Assembly: GCA_036872755.1 (NCBI GenBank)
Contig: JAVHNS010000008.1
Location: forward strand, 1,178,001 to 1,242,000
Direction of reading: 5' to 3'
DNA: 64,000 nucleotides
DNA from: Orbilia blumenaviensis
Taxonomy: Eukaryota; Ascomycota; Orbiliomycetes; Orbiliales; Orbiliaceae
Shown here: in pieces, positions 22,347 through 36,101 of the stretch
Numbering within the stretch: the stretch's first letter is position 1
Layout: the number at the start of each line of letters is the position of its first letter
The notes under the pieces: generated by a model
Databases searched by the model: none
Told to the model about the DNA's origin: nothing
What the model saw: only the letters and a program-made list of their open reading frames with translations
Translations under genes and position numbers: made by a program

Positions 22347-23855
22347 AAAGTCTCTAATTCATGAGGCTATATATTTGTATTGGGCTTGATCTTGAGGGCG
22401 GTGGTCTGATTTTTTTCCCATGGAGTTCAGCCGGCTTGTGAATATTAGCGGGAGGGTACTATTCTTGAGAATTGCTATTTAAGCTCTGTACTTTCAACTT
22501 TTATCTCTTTCTATCCCGTACACCTAATCTCAAACATCCTATTTATCATTCTACCGAAGCTCGTATCTTCTTGCCATTGATACATATATCCTGTTCTTTA
22601 TCCCAGCGGTTAGCAGCCGGTCTAACTCACACGTATACACACTCACTAGTCTCATAGTATCACAGCAGTAGCACTTTTTCTTTGAATTTAACCCCAAATG
22701 TTGTAGAATATGCGTTGCTTATGTAACAAAATGTTGCAAACGTCAGGGCATTCTTTTTATATCTCGCGTTGTGCTTCAGAGCCAGATGCATGTTCAGTTC
22801 GATTGTGGAACCGAAACCTCCCAAATACCAGCATGCTGCGGAAGCCTGTGGATACACTTCAGTGCAGTATAAACCTTTCCACACTTACCATATTTTGCAA
22901 AGTGCTTCTTTCGCTATTCTTGGGTTGAACTGAATAATATTACCTTCGTAGCGGCAGGCTAGCTAGCGTCATATCGCGATATATCAATTTAGATATCTCT
23001 TATCGTCTTTTCTAAGTTTACTTACCTTTATATAATGGCTATATAGTTCTTGGAATACTACATTCAGTTCACGTACAACTTGGAATCGTCGACAAGTTCT
23101 AATTACAACTAAATCGACCGCCGTTTAACATTTCTGACCAAATCGCGACTGGTCTTGCAAATTTGAGTTCAGGCCTAGTCTACTGCAGGATTTTGTAGTG
23201 CTAGACGTAATGTCTGCCTCACATCAACATGGTAAACAGAGGCATGACCATGAGGAAGGTAAGTCCCAAAAAGTTTAGTTTTTGTGTTTATCATCAGCTA
23301 CTATCATGATATATACACATATACGAACTCCTTATTTTGCCTTTCCCAACTGCCTCTCAGCTACCTATCAATATGGCACAAGGTAATTTACGAGATGCAG
23401 CATATGACGGCTCCAGCTGGCCTCAGGTCTATATTCGAAGAATTGTGCAATCTGTAGCCGGACAGTATGGCAGGCATGCGTACACTCGGGTTTTAACATT
23501 CTTTTATTACGTGGGAATCTATGGCTTTTTTCTTTTCAGAACTTTGAAGTCAGGCGGCTGAGAGTCGTTGATAGTACTGCTAGTACTTGTTGATGTCGCC
23601 CCGTTCCCCGGGCCACGCACCGGCCGAGCTCGAGCACCAGTGCGAACGCAAACATTTTACTCGGCGATGCGTTCCCACAACTTAACTCAAAAACCTTTCT
23701 CTGTCTTCCCTCCTAGGCATCCTGTCTACCCTGTTTCCATCACCTTTCCCATCATAACTCTTATCGCGATATCCATCATCTCCCTAGCCAATTTCTTCCT
23801 TTCCTTTGATACCAACCTTCCCTACAGGCCGTCGACCTGTGAGACTCCATTCACC
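22347..23855. other. Intergenic region, possible small gene not resolved
   Basis: About 1.5 kb. An ATG at 23211 followed by a GTAAGT donor and a pyrimidine-rich CAG near 23360 suggests spliced transcription, but the joined frame stops after a few codons. Alternatively the short frame around 23373-23561 could encode a small hydrophobic-tailed peptide; neither is supported well enough to call. From about 23640 on, the sequence is C/T-rich and looks like the long leader of the N2227 gene, including an upstream open frame from 23568 in frame with it. Confidence 0.4.
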
Positions 23856-26143
23856 ATGGATTACGAGCACTTTTCAAGACTTGAAGAGCTTGAGGACGAC
23901 TATGTCGAAGAACCGCGAGCAGGATCTGGATCTGAACCCGAGATCCTTTATAACACTACTCGTGAGGATGAAGCTAACAATGGTGATATTCTCCACGAAG
24001 GTGTTTTCGACCCCTCCTGTGATGAAGAGCGAGATGTCCTGCGGGCAGCTTTGGCATCCTACTTGTAAGTCACCTTTTCTTCAGGGATATCGATGCAGAT
24101 TGGCTCTGCTAAAAATCTGTCGATAGTCTCTTTCGCCGAGCAGCTCACTGGACTTTCACCCATCGGCGCCGACGAAATTTCTATTCTTTGCCAACCGAAA
24201 AGCAAAACGTCTTGAGAGCCATTGGATGGCCCGGTAACCTTGACCGTGTCGATATGGCCATCGAGGCCAATGCTCACTTCGCTGAGTGTTTGCTAAGATC
24301 TGGGTCACACAGTTTCGGCATTGACTACCACGATGCCGAGCAGTGGAAGGATCTCGCAACCCCGGGCGACCTTGACAAGGCTCGTAGCACAATCAAGCAG
24401 TTCCTTCGGGACTGGAGCGAGGCGGGTGAGGTTGAACGTGATATGACCTATGGTCCTATCTTGGGTGCCGTCGACCGCCTCTTCGGCATGATCACTCCAC
24501 GTTGTGATGTCAAAATCCTCGTCCCCGGAGCCGGACTCGGTCGACTCGCCTTCGACCTGGCCCGTGAAGGATTTGCTACCGAGGGAAATGAATTTTCCTT
24601 CCATCAGCTAATTGCTTCCAATTTTATCCTCAACCAGTAAGTCTGTGATCTCGTGAACAGAAATTAGCGGACCTAGCCATCTGGTGACGGGCATATAATT
24701 TTAACTAAAGAGAAAATTCGCTATACAGTACCAATTCTGCTGATGAGTATACCCTCTATCCTTTCTGCCACGGATTCTCGCATCACCGTAGCCATAACTA
24801 CCACCTCCGCGACATCACTGTTCCAGATGTCCATCCGGGTACAGTCCTTAATACATATCTGCAGTTCACAACTCAGCCAGATACATATGGACATCGACCT
24901 GGAGGGCCTAAAACATATAGGTACAAGCCAAGTCAGTACTTTTCAATGTCCGCCGGGGAATTTGTGGCAAGCTATAACACCCCAGAGGCACACGAAACCT
25001 TTGACTGTGTTGCAACTTGTTTTTTCATCGATACCGCCCGCAACTTCCTGGACTATCTTGAAACCATCAGAAATGTCCTTAGAGAAGGAGGTGCGTGGGT
25101 CAACCACGGACCTCTACTGTGGCATTTTGAGGGAAGCGATGCGACCGAATCTAAGGATGCTGAGGATACTCGACGCAAGTATGGAGATCTTAGAGACTTT
25201 GATCAAATCCAAGCTGATGTCGAGGATGCTGAGAGTAAGTTTTACCCTGTTAGTTATTTGCCATATACGAAGAGTTGGAAGGCTTACCTAGGATACAGTT
25301 CCCCAACTTCCCGATTATTCGGATGGCTATCAACAGACGCCATTTGGAAGCAACCGTAGCTCTCAGACGCGTATCGGGTCTGGGGGATCTTCTGCCGGTG
25401 CTGCGAATGAGTCTCCTACTCGTATTCCACTTGCTGCCGATGCGGCACCGTCCGATGATGAAGGTGGAGTTGCAATTGGTGATGAGGAGGTTGTAACTTC
25501 GACTATGGCCGAGACTAGAAGCTCCAGAGGATATCCCTTCAGCTCTGTTGGCTCTGCCTCTAATTTCGCTGCTGACTCTATTCACCGTACCTCTGTCTCT
25601 TCCGCTCGCTCTAACCGATCTGAATCTGGCTCGGCCAACAATCATGTGGATCCCAACTCTAGCTTGGGCGGTGGTGGCCCTGCCGGCACCCCAAACCGAT
25701 CACAAGCTGGATCAAACAATCATAATAGCCAACACAGTCACCATAGCCACGATGATGGTAACAAAGAATGGAATGGTAGTCTGGAATTTAGCTTGGAAGA
25801 TGTGATCCGCCTTATTGACCTCTATGGCTTTGAGATCATTGAACGCAAAACTACAGAACCCTCCGGATATATTAATGATGTTAAGTCCATGGGTAGATAT
25901 ATCTACGAATCGGAGTTTTGGATTGCGGTCAAGAGGCCTCAAGCTGCGGATGTCGTCGAAAAGAGCCTCAAAAAGTTCAATACGGGAGATCAGACTGAAA
26001 ATGAACACAATCTAATCAATGAGGGAAATATGATGGAGGGAAGGCAGGGAGAGTATTTCATTCAACTTGATGACGAAGGTGTTCGAACCCCTGGGCAGGA
26101 AGTTATTGGAGGCGAGCAGGAATCGGGACAAGCATCTACCTAA
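23856..26143 (+). CDS. N2227-like methyltransferase (carnosine N-methyltransferase-like)
   Basis: Four exons, 23856-24064, 24127-24636, 24729-25234 and 25299-26143, all introns GT-AG (62, 92 and 64 nt), give 689 residues. The N2227 domain starts near residue 65 (FRRAAHWTFTHRRRRNFYSL). It includes an SAM-binding glycine loop, LVPGAGLGRLAFDLAREG, near 200, then EFSFHQLIASNFILN, ADEYTLYPFCHGFSHH, HETFDCVATCFFIDTA and WVNHGPLLWHFEG. It finishes with EFSLEDVIRLIDLYGFEIIE...SEFWIAVKR. Human and yeast relatives methylate carnosine-type histidine dipeptides. An insert of about 150 residues (412-560), rich in Ser, Asn, Gly and His, interrupts the domain between the WHF and EFSLED blocks. The start is the ATG that follows a pyrimidine-rich leader; an upstream in-frame extension exists but is compositionally unlike protein. 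Confidence 0.9.
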
Positions 26144-26702
26144 AGAATTACTTTCAAGTTGTCACTTATTTTTTGCGACTGGGTTATCTTTGATTTGAAA
26201 GTTGACTCAGAGGTCGGATACGAGGTTGTTTTTGGTCATACTTGTTTCTCAATGTTCTCTGGGTGTCTGAACCACTCTTACCCAGTGTTTTTCTGTTAAT
26301 ACTTTATAGAATATTGTATTCGTAGGACAGAATAGCAAATGGGAGATATTAATGCGGGATCCTAAGAACAATTTTTCCGTAGTCTCTCATTTTTCTGCTC
26401 GAGTGCTGTGAATATGGCTAGACCACTGTCGCCATAGGAGTTATAGCCTGCTGAATGGGATGGAGGCTCAAAATGCAACAAGGCTGTGAGTTGCAATGCC
26501 AAGCCCAATTGCGCCGCAAATACGCCACATATTAATTTGTATTTGGATCCAGGATTGTTGAATGGCTTCTGGCACGCTCATTAAGCAAACAACACAAGAG
26601 AACCATCGTGATTGTTGGTCCAGTCGCTCTTTCAATCATCCTTCTTCATCACTCTCCATCGCCGGACATCACCACTGACCACAACCTTTTCTCGGAACCA
26701 AA
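26144..26702. other. Intergenic region between N2227 and poly(A) polymerase genes
   Basis: No gene seen. The 5' part is the 3'UTR of the methyltransferase; the 3' part has a C/T-rich leader before the ATG at 26703. Confidence 0.5.
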
Positions 26703-28967
<2,265 letters not shown>

Positions 28968-30703
28968 AATCCTAGGAAGGTATCTGGCACACAGAAACAG
29001 AGAATATTTTCCGCGCGTAATTACCGACTCGTCCCCGGATACATGTTTTGTAAATGCTGATCCATTGGCTTGCTGCTTGCCGCTCTAGCTCAACTTCCAA
29101 TCTCCGACATTCCCACAACCTCTACACCTGACACATCCTTTACGTCTCAAGTAGTTGAGCCGACTTTCCTATTAACACCACAAATCTCCTTCTCCTCCGC
29201 TACAAGTAGCGACATATTTAGCAGTGGAATCTTTACCCCACCGACTAGAACCACCTCCGCAATACCCATTCGAGCTGCAACAGACAGCCGAGAAACTGTA
29301 GGTCCGAAAGCGGACGCCATCGTGACCCCTGCTATTGAACACAGTGAGGAGCCGAAGCAAATCAAGCAGACAAGCAACCGCACTGTTAAACGACGCGTCA
29401 GCCAGCAACATTGAAGTCCCTCTTCTAAGCCCCTTATCCCGCTCCGAAAAGATGTCAATTGATTCTTTAACTACCTAGATCTGGACACCCCAGCTTACGG
29501 TACTCGGTTTTCAAGCGATTGAGACGAAGTGATGCCCCATGCTTTCAACCTACAGGGTGACTTTTGCTACGCCTTTAAATAAGCTGCTTATGGCAGCTTC
29601 TAGCTATTCATCGTTGGTCTTCAACCGGGGAACTATTGCTCTATTCCATCTAAGGATGAGGGTGTCACTAACTCGTTCCAAGAACAAGCGAAATATTGAA
29701 AGAGGAAAAAAAAAAATTAAAAAACAAAAGGCAAAAAAAAAAAAAAACTGGAAACGGCAGCCATTCGGGGAGAGAAAACCAACAAGGTTGCTTTCAAAGT
29801 AGCCTGGTGGCCTATGGGCAAGGATAATAATGGCTACGGAACGCTTTTCGCACGGTGTGTCCAACCCTTTATCTTTAATCTTTAATATTCTCTGGCGTCG
29901 GCGTTTTATTTTATTGTTTATTTCGTTTGGTCATCCTTTGATTAATACACTTTTACTGCTTTCTGGACGCGGTTCTAGAGGCTGTTGCAGGGATGCCATG
30001 CTTAATGTCCCAGACTTTATAGTGTTAAATCTGTTAGACCCAAGTGTAATTATATGTTCTTTTCCGGCACCGTTTCTTTACCTGTTCTTCCCTTTTTCGA
30101 TCCGCTATCATTTCGGTTCGTTTGTTTGTTCACGCACGGGGTTTAGGGCCTGTGCATAGCCTTCTTTGTCTTCATTTGTATCTACTACGTAGAGCTTTCC
30201 TAGATAGTAGCTGGTAAGCGATCTATACAAAAGCTTTATTTTTTTTTCAAGCTGTGCGGTTGAATCCCTTCCGATATCCAACGCCTATAGTTAGTCCGTG
30301 GCAAACGTCTAGATCGATCTTGCCAATACATTTCTGTCCAGGTGAATGAGAGTGTGCAGGGATAAGTATCTGTTCGATCTCTCGCTTCCTTGCGGCTGAA
30401 CAATACAGTCGGAGTACCAAGAACCGCCACCAATATTGGCCAAGCTGCTGGTTCCACCAAAACAAGCTCATGGGATTCTGGGCGCCTGTCTGTGGACTCT
30501 CGGCGCGTCTGCTTGATCCTTCAGCCTGTGCAGCTAGAAACCCAAGCAAAAGGTTAAAAGATAATATTGCGCCCTCTGTGATTATGATGTTTCTAATATC
30601 CTCTTTCTTGTGCTCTGGTCTTATGGAGTCCCACTGTGCGGTTACCTAGCATCTCTGTGCCATCAACTATTATATATAATTTCGAAAGGCAGTAGCAGCA
30701 AGA
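28968..30703. other. Intergenic region with poly-A tracts
   Basis: About 1.7 kb without a supported gene. A Ser/Thr/Pro-rich open frame at 29070-29414 has no signal peptide, domain or splice sites that extend it. Poly-A tracts lie near 29705-29748. The last part is the promoter of the secreted Thr-rich protein gene. Confidence 0.45.
29705..29748. repeat. Poly-A low-complexity tracts
   Basis: Two A runs of 11 and 15 separated by an A-rich spacer; simple low-complexity DNA. Confidence 0.85.
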
Positions 30704-32181
30704 ATGAGGTTTCTAACCAGACCTGCCTTCGTGGCCATCCTCGCAGCGCTTGAAAGTTCACTGGTTAGCGCCGAGCCAGCGTCCTGTTTAGCGTCATCTG
30801 TTACGTCGTGCGCAAACGCCATTAAATCAACAAAGACGAGGACGCTGTCGTTGACAAGTTGGTGCTCTTCGGTTTTGGGATGTCAAAAGAGCACCACTAC
30901 GATAACTGGGGAACCAGTTACTACAACATCCACAAAGGTTGTCTGGGAGACTTACACGTATGAATATATTGTAAGTGCGCCCTTAACTCGGAAATCAATG
31001 CCTATAGGCCCAGCCACCGGATTGTTGGCCTATGTCGGGCAAGTTTCTAAAACAATGTGAATTTATGAGGACTAATTGGACTTCTTTGAGCTGCATGTAG
31101 CTTACTGAAGAGGTGGTAACTACGACCTTTGATTATACTGTAAGATACACCTCTTAGGGCCGGGGAGTACAGGGAACCGAAGCACAAGTATTGACAACGG
31201 GATAGGAGACCGAATACACTGCCGTTGCAACCGTTGTTCTGACGCCAACATTTACGGTCGAGAGATTTGCGGTGACGACAGTCAAACCTCGCTCTCGTCG
31301 CTGGGATGAAGCTGTCCATGCCAAAGATCTTCTCAAACGTGCGACGACATCCATATGCCCGTCTGCTATCGAAACGCAGGCGTGTTCATGTATTCTCACA
31401 AGCTGTGCTCCGCCTGTGACCAAAGATGAGAGGAAGACTATTAAAGAAAGAACCGTTGAGACCTCTTATACTGTGAGTTATATATTTTCAGAGATCATCG
31501 GAAGAAAAGTTTGTAACAAGTTCTAACGAATTGAACCACTAGCTCTTTGAGGTGCCGATTACCTATACAAATACTGAATGGATTCCTATATATACGACGG
31601 AAACAGAAAAATACACAGACACAATCAAGAGTGGCGTCATGTCGACACATACAACAACCATAAAATGCACACCATCTTCCACAAACCCGTCGTTCTATCT
31701 CCAAGCTACTGATGCTCCTCCTGTTAATGGACAGTACTGGTGGGCTGCACCAACTCATCCGAGACTTCTAAGCTTCTCTATCGAAGCTGCATTTACTCCG
31801 GATATTTTGGAGGCCACCGTATTTTCTTTGGATTCCGCAAACCGATTAATTACCCGCCACAAAAACGGAACTATGTATGCCAATGTTGACCATTACACTC
31901 ACTTCACACTCGTGCATCATATGACGAGAGAAGAAATTCGAAAACGGAGTTATGAATTTCTGAGGTGTGAAGTTAAGCCTGCTAGCGGTAAGTACCCAGG
32001 AAATTACGGTGAGTTGTATTGTTTGGCAGACGGTGGATTTCATCGAAATGTTTGGAACTATTGCCCGTTATACTTGGAGTGGTTCAATTCTCCTCTAGTT
32101 ATCGGGGACTACTGGAGTGAAACTTCTCCGGATTGTTTCCCGATTACGTTTTTGATAAAGCCAGTTTGCGAGGGGGCTTAA
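30704..32181 (+). CDS. Secreted Thr-rich protein of unknown family
   Basis: Four exons, 30704-30970, 31101-31139, 31206-31472 and 31543-32181, all phase 0 and GT-AG, giving 403 residues. A signal peptide is clear: MRFLTRPAF then a hydrophobic core ending LVSAEP near residue 24. The next 150 residues are Thr/Val/Tyr-rich (TTTSTKVVWETYTYEY, TTTFDYT, YTAVATVVLTPTF), the kind of sequence that carries O-mannose in wall proteins. They include a cysteine-rich patch, CPSAIETQACSCILTSCAPP. A Lys-Arg after DLL (about residue 131) is a possible Kex2 site. The C-terminal half (about 215-403) has aromatic-rich, globular-looking sequence with four or five cysteines. No GPI signal or transmembrane segment is seen at the end. 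I do not recognise a family; an extracellular or wall location is inferred from the signal peptide. Confidence 0.7.
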
Positions 32182-32404
32182 GGATCCTTTGTTGGCGTTT
32201 GGCCATGGTTTAACAATATAATAGTTAATATAGATTGTGATTTTGGGGTGCTGGAGGAGAATTTATATACAATTTGTTAGATTTTATGGAATATCGTGCA
32301 TGCTGATACGATGTAGTCAAATTACAATATTTCAATACAATTGCAAGTTTATCCACGACATCAAATGCAGCATCTAGCTATTATTATAATAGCTATAGTG
32401 ATAT

Positions 32405-33828
32405 TTAAGTAATATTGGTGTCATGGACTACATAAGGGTCAAAAACGAACCTAAAGCTCGTTCTAGGTCCCAATTGGTATTCCGGCCACATTCTCGCAAC
32501 GAATATTTGAAGATCAGGGCGGCCTACTGGAGGGAGCGTTCGGCCTAGACTTGGGGGACCCACCAGAGGATCCGATTCAGAGTCTTTTTCCCTGTTCTCG
32601 TTTAGCCATTCCTCTGCATTTCGGGGAGGGACAGCTCGCCCATTCAAGAGTAAGCCATAAGGGTCCTGAACCCTAAAATTCTCAATCACTGGTACTTGGA
32701 TATTTTCGAGCGGGATGTCGATATTGTTTTCCCGAAACTGAACAGGTACTTCGTTCTGGTGTCTCTGGTTACGGTTCATCCCATCACCTGGAAATTGAAT
32801 GTGTGAAGTCGTATCTTTGCTTTCGGCGGAATCAAATGGGTCCCAGTCAGCTTGGCCTTCGCCACCACCCCCGAACCCGCCTGCCACGTTGTAGTCTAAT
32901 CGTCTGAAGGACGGGTTTCCAAAGACTTGATTAGCCATGTTGGGTTCAAAGCCCCCTCTCTGGGAATTACCAGAGTCCGGGGTGAGAGGCTCCCAGTTGA
33001 ATTGAGGTGCTCTGTTTGGGTTTATATTCGGCACGGGCGAGCCAAAACTGCCGCCTGGAAGAGGTTGTGATTGGGCTTCATCGGGACCAAGTGCCTCCTC
33101 TTGCTCTGAACCCGAAGGGGCCTGCGGTTCTCGCTTTCTTAATTTTTTGGAACTAGCCTCTTCACGGGATATCCATTGGAACTCATCGTCTTCAGGCGCC
33201 GCTGGTACTTCTTCTTCTTCAATGGCATCCTTTTTGCTATATATTTCCTCTTCCTCAATTCGATCCCCACTTGGACTTCCTGCGTTTGCGAAGTTATTAT
33301 AGTACATCCACATATTCTGTCCTTGCATACCGAGCTCGCTGCCCCCCCACCCATCCTCTACTTCAAGCCCTATTTCGTATGGATCGTCGTCTTCGCAATC
33401 TTCTACTCTGTGGATTTCTAGGCGGTTAAGACGCTCTGGTAGTTCAACTATGTATATCAAATAACCCCCTGTTAGTTAAAAGTTACGGAGCCCGATAGTA
33501 TATTCGGCTCGCAGAATGGGGTTCACATACGATTTACATCCCCTGGGTAGTACCCAATTGTATTAAGCATCGCGCCAGGCGGGACAACATTGTTAGAGCA
33601 GTCATAAATATCTCCCCGTTTGCCGGTGAGGAATGCTCGATCCTGATAATCTGGGGATTCCTCCTGGTCGATTCGGTCGAACCAAACGATTGGGTCTAGG
33701 ACCCGTGAATGCCATTCACCAGAAGTAGCATTGAAAATCCTAGGGATTAGGCTTACTGCTTCTAACCATCTTGCATTTGTTGGCGTCAGATTGAGAAGGA
33801 GTGGAATGACGAAGAAAATGTGTTGCAT
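32405..33828 (-). CDS. Secreted paralog P1 of a local three-gene family
   Basis: Two exons, 33828-33531 and 33468-32405, joined at a 62-nt phase-1 intron (GTATGT...CAG), 453 residues. The signal peptide (MQHIFFVIPLLLNLTPTNA) is followed directly by Arg-Trp. The first 130 residues are globular, with two cysteines (YDCSNN and VEDCEDD), the motif LNTIGYYPG just before the intron, and LNRLEIHRVEDCED after it. All are shared with the neighbours at 34276 and 36102. A Lys-Leu-Arg-Lys-Arg motif near residue 207 is a likely Kex2 cleavage site. The remainder is acidic, Gly/Pro/Asn-rich and probably disordered, ending in TSFRFVFDPYVVHD, whose S-x-R-F-V core also recurs in the paralogs. Function unknown; a secreted, possibly proteolytically processed protein is inferred. 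It is transcribed divergently from P2. Confidence 0.8.
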
Positions 33829-34275
33829 GTTGGATTTAGAGGGGGTACCAGGTAACCAGCGAGACTGGGTAGTCAGGTGTTTACAGATTGGACAATATTA
33901 TAGCGATCTTAGTTTGAATGAAGCTATCGGGAAACATTGATTCTACTAATCTTTGAACAGAGGTATTGTGTGTACTAATTCAAACTTTTGTATCAAAATA
34001 CGAAAAGGTCAATTCCCATAGCCTCGTTCTCCACGTGTGCCTGCACCCGCGCCGCGCAAGCATATGGCTATTATATGAGTCGGTTTTAACAATATGTGCT
34101 CTTATATGCGCTGCAATCTGTGGCCTCATGCAAGTGAAACTCCCTCTCGTGCTTGCTACCACATGTCTTGGAATTCTGGCATGTGGACCACCGCAGCACT
34201 GTATCATTCGCTCGTTTGTTCAAATGGAACCATCAATTGATATACGATTAACCCCTTTGAGTATTGGGTACTGAG
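33829..34275. promoter_or_regulatory. Divergent promoter region between paralogs P1 and P2
   Basis: A 447-bp region between the start codons of two divergently transcribed paralogs. No gene and no obvious factor site was seen. Confidence 0.5.
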
Positions 34276-35671
34276 ATGGTAGGTCTCAGTTGTAGCGCGC
34301 GAGCCGCAATTTGGCTCGGAGTGATATATTCGACTCCGGTCAACTGCCGATGGGTTAAACTTGAGGAATGGGGACAGAAGCTCAACATTATACCCAACCT
34401 TCAGACCACGCAAGTAAGGGAGGAGCACCAAACGGTTAGCACTGTGATGAAGGTTTGGGATACTGACGAAGAATGGACAAGCGGAAATTGCATCAATGAT
34501 ATTTTATTGGAGGATGGAACAGCGCTTAGGAAGATAGAATATTATCCTGGAAATCCTAGTCGTAAGTTAAAGGTTGTCCATATGCATATTATGATGTTAA
34601 ATGTTCATCTATACTCCAGAATATAATACGTGACTGCACCATAAATATATGCCTACTCTATGTTTACAAATTACTAATGCTGGAGTGGCTTTAGCTTTAT
34701 TTCCATGGGTCCTCTCTGGCATCGAAGTTCACGACGGGAACGACTGCAAGGATAAGAATCGGATTATTATTATATTTCCAACGGACCCTACAGGAGAGCC
34801 CGAGATATATGGAACGGCAGAGCAAAATCAAGACACCGCAGAGCAACTTATTTTCGGGGGTTCTCAAGATCATATATGGACGTCGAATACAAATGAAGTA
34901 CAGTCGCCGGATCCCCTAAACGATCCTACGTTAGTCGAGGAACAATTTGAACAGAACCCAGAAGACTTTGACACCGATGAAGTTGCTTCTATGACTAATT
35001 TACAGGATGATGTATGGGGCCAGGACCTTGGGATTTCCGGGGAGGCCCTCCCACAGCAACAGGTACAATATGAGCCTACTGAAATTGTAGAAGAATCCGA
35101 ATATTCAGATCAAGATTTGGGGGGCGATGATGGAGGGGGCCAGGGAGGTGGAAATAATTTGAAAAAGCGGAGCCCCGTGCCTCCAAATTCACAGGCCGAC
35201 GAAGAATCTGACGAGGATAAAGGACTCCTTAGCTGGGGCTTCCCAGGCCAAGGGGTTATCGACGTCGGTACCAACCCGGTAGCTAACAATCCCTCAAATC
35301 TACAATTACCAATGCCACGGTTTCATACACAACCGATGGAACAAGATAATTTCTCTGATGAAATTATCGGGGAGAATCCTCAGATCCCAGGAATGGGGGG
35401 TACGAAGCTGGATCAGCTGACCAGCCCTGACCTAAATCCATTAGGAACACAAGACGTCCTTGATTTGGATCCATTGGTCGTAGAGTCTCGCGAAATTCCA
35501 TTCGAAGACGATGTTGGAGACCCGGGTTTTAAAAAAGTGAATTTGCTGGAGTATGGCCTTAGGTTTCGAAAACCAACTAGTGTTCGATTTGTCAGTGATC
35601 TGTCACAATGGTATCGAATCCCGGCTGGCGGTATTCAAACGATTGATGGATTTGAGCGGGCTTCGCGCTAG
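34276..35671 (+). CDS. Secreted paralog P2 of a local three-gene family
   Basis: Two exons, 34276-34561 and 34695-35671, joined across a phase-1 intron (GTAAGT donor, TACTAAT branch site, TTTAG acceptor), 420 residues. The signal peptide (from MVGLSCSARAA to about residue 24) precedes Arg-Trp (CRWVKLEEW). Shared elements are the paired cysteines (SGNCIND and GNDCKDK), the pre-intron motif LRKIEYYPGNP and the post-intron FPWVLSGIEVHDGNDC. A Kex2-type LKKR site lies near residue 248, placed as in P1. After it comes an acidic, Pro/Asn-rich, probably disordered tail that ends in a motif common to all three genes (PTSVRFVSD). The acceptor choice is fixed by the match of FPW...IEVH to FPW...IEIH in P3. 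Function unknown. The ATG at 34276 is the first that gives a signal peptide. Confidence 0.8.
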
Positions 35672-36101
35672 GGTTTAGCCATAGCATTTCGTTTCTTGAA
35701 CTTACTAATATAGATTGGTCTAAATTTTCAATTTCTTTGTTTATAGTTGAACTCCTGTATGAGTTTTATAAATTTATTACAGTTATTGATAAAAACATCA
35801 ATGCATCAAGTTAATGACATGGATACTTACAAGCTTCCCACTACCTCTATAGTTAGTGGTATATATACTGGTAGCTACATAGACGAAATTGTTTTATGGT
35901 GGCACGATTTCTAATGCATATAAGAAACTCCAGCGAAATCTGTTTGATGCAACGATTGAGTCAATTTGCTGCCAATTCTGACTCGCCTGCAACTTTCAGA
36001 TTATATTTACAAAGAATGAAATCGCCTCAACTAGTAAGGAACATTGAATATATATAGAGAAAGAAAGAAACATAAAAAAAACTTATTTTTCTCATACTAA
36101 A
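35672..36101. other. Intergenic region between P2 and P3
   Basis: AT-rich, no gene seen. It contains the 3' end of P2 and the promoter of P3. Confidence 0.5.

Noticed and set aside
23211..23561. Possible small spliced gene
   Set aside because: The splice sites look plausible but the joined frame stops at once; the other frame gives only a short peptide without features.
29070..29414. Ser/Thr/Pro-rich 114-codon frame
   Set aside because: No signal peptide, domain or flanking splice signals; composition expected by chance in a C/T-rich stretch.
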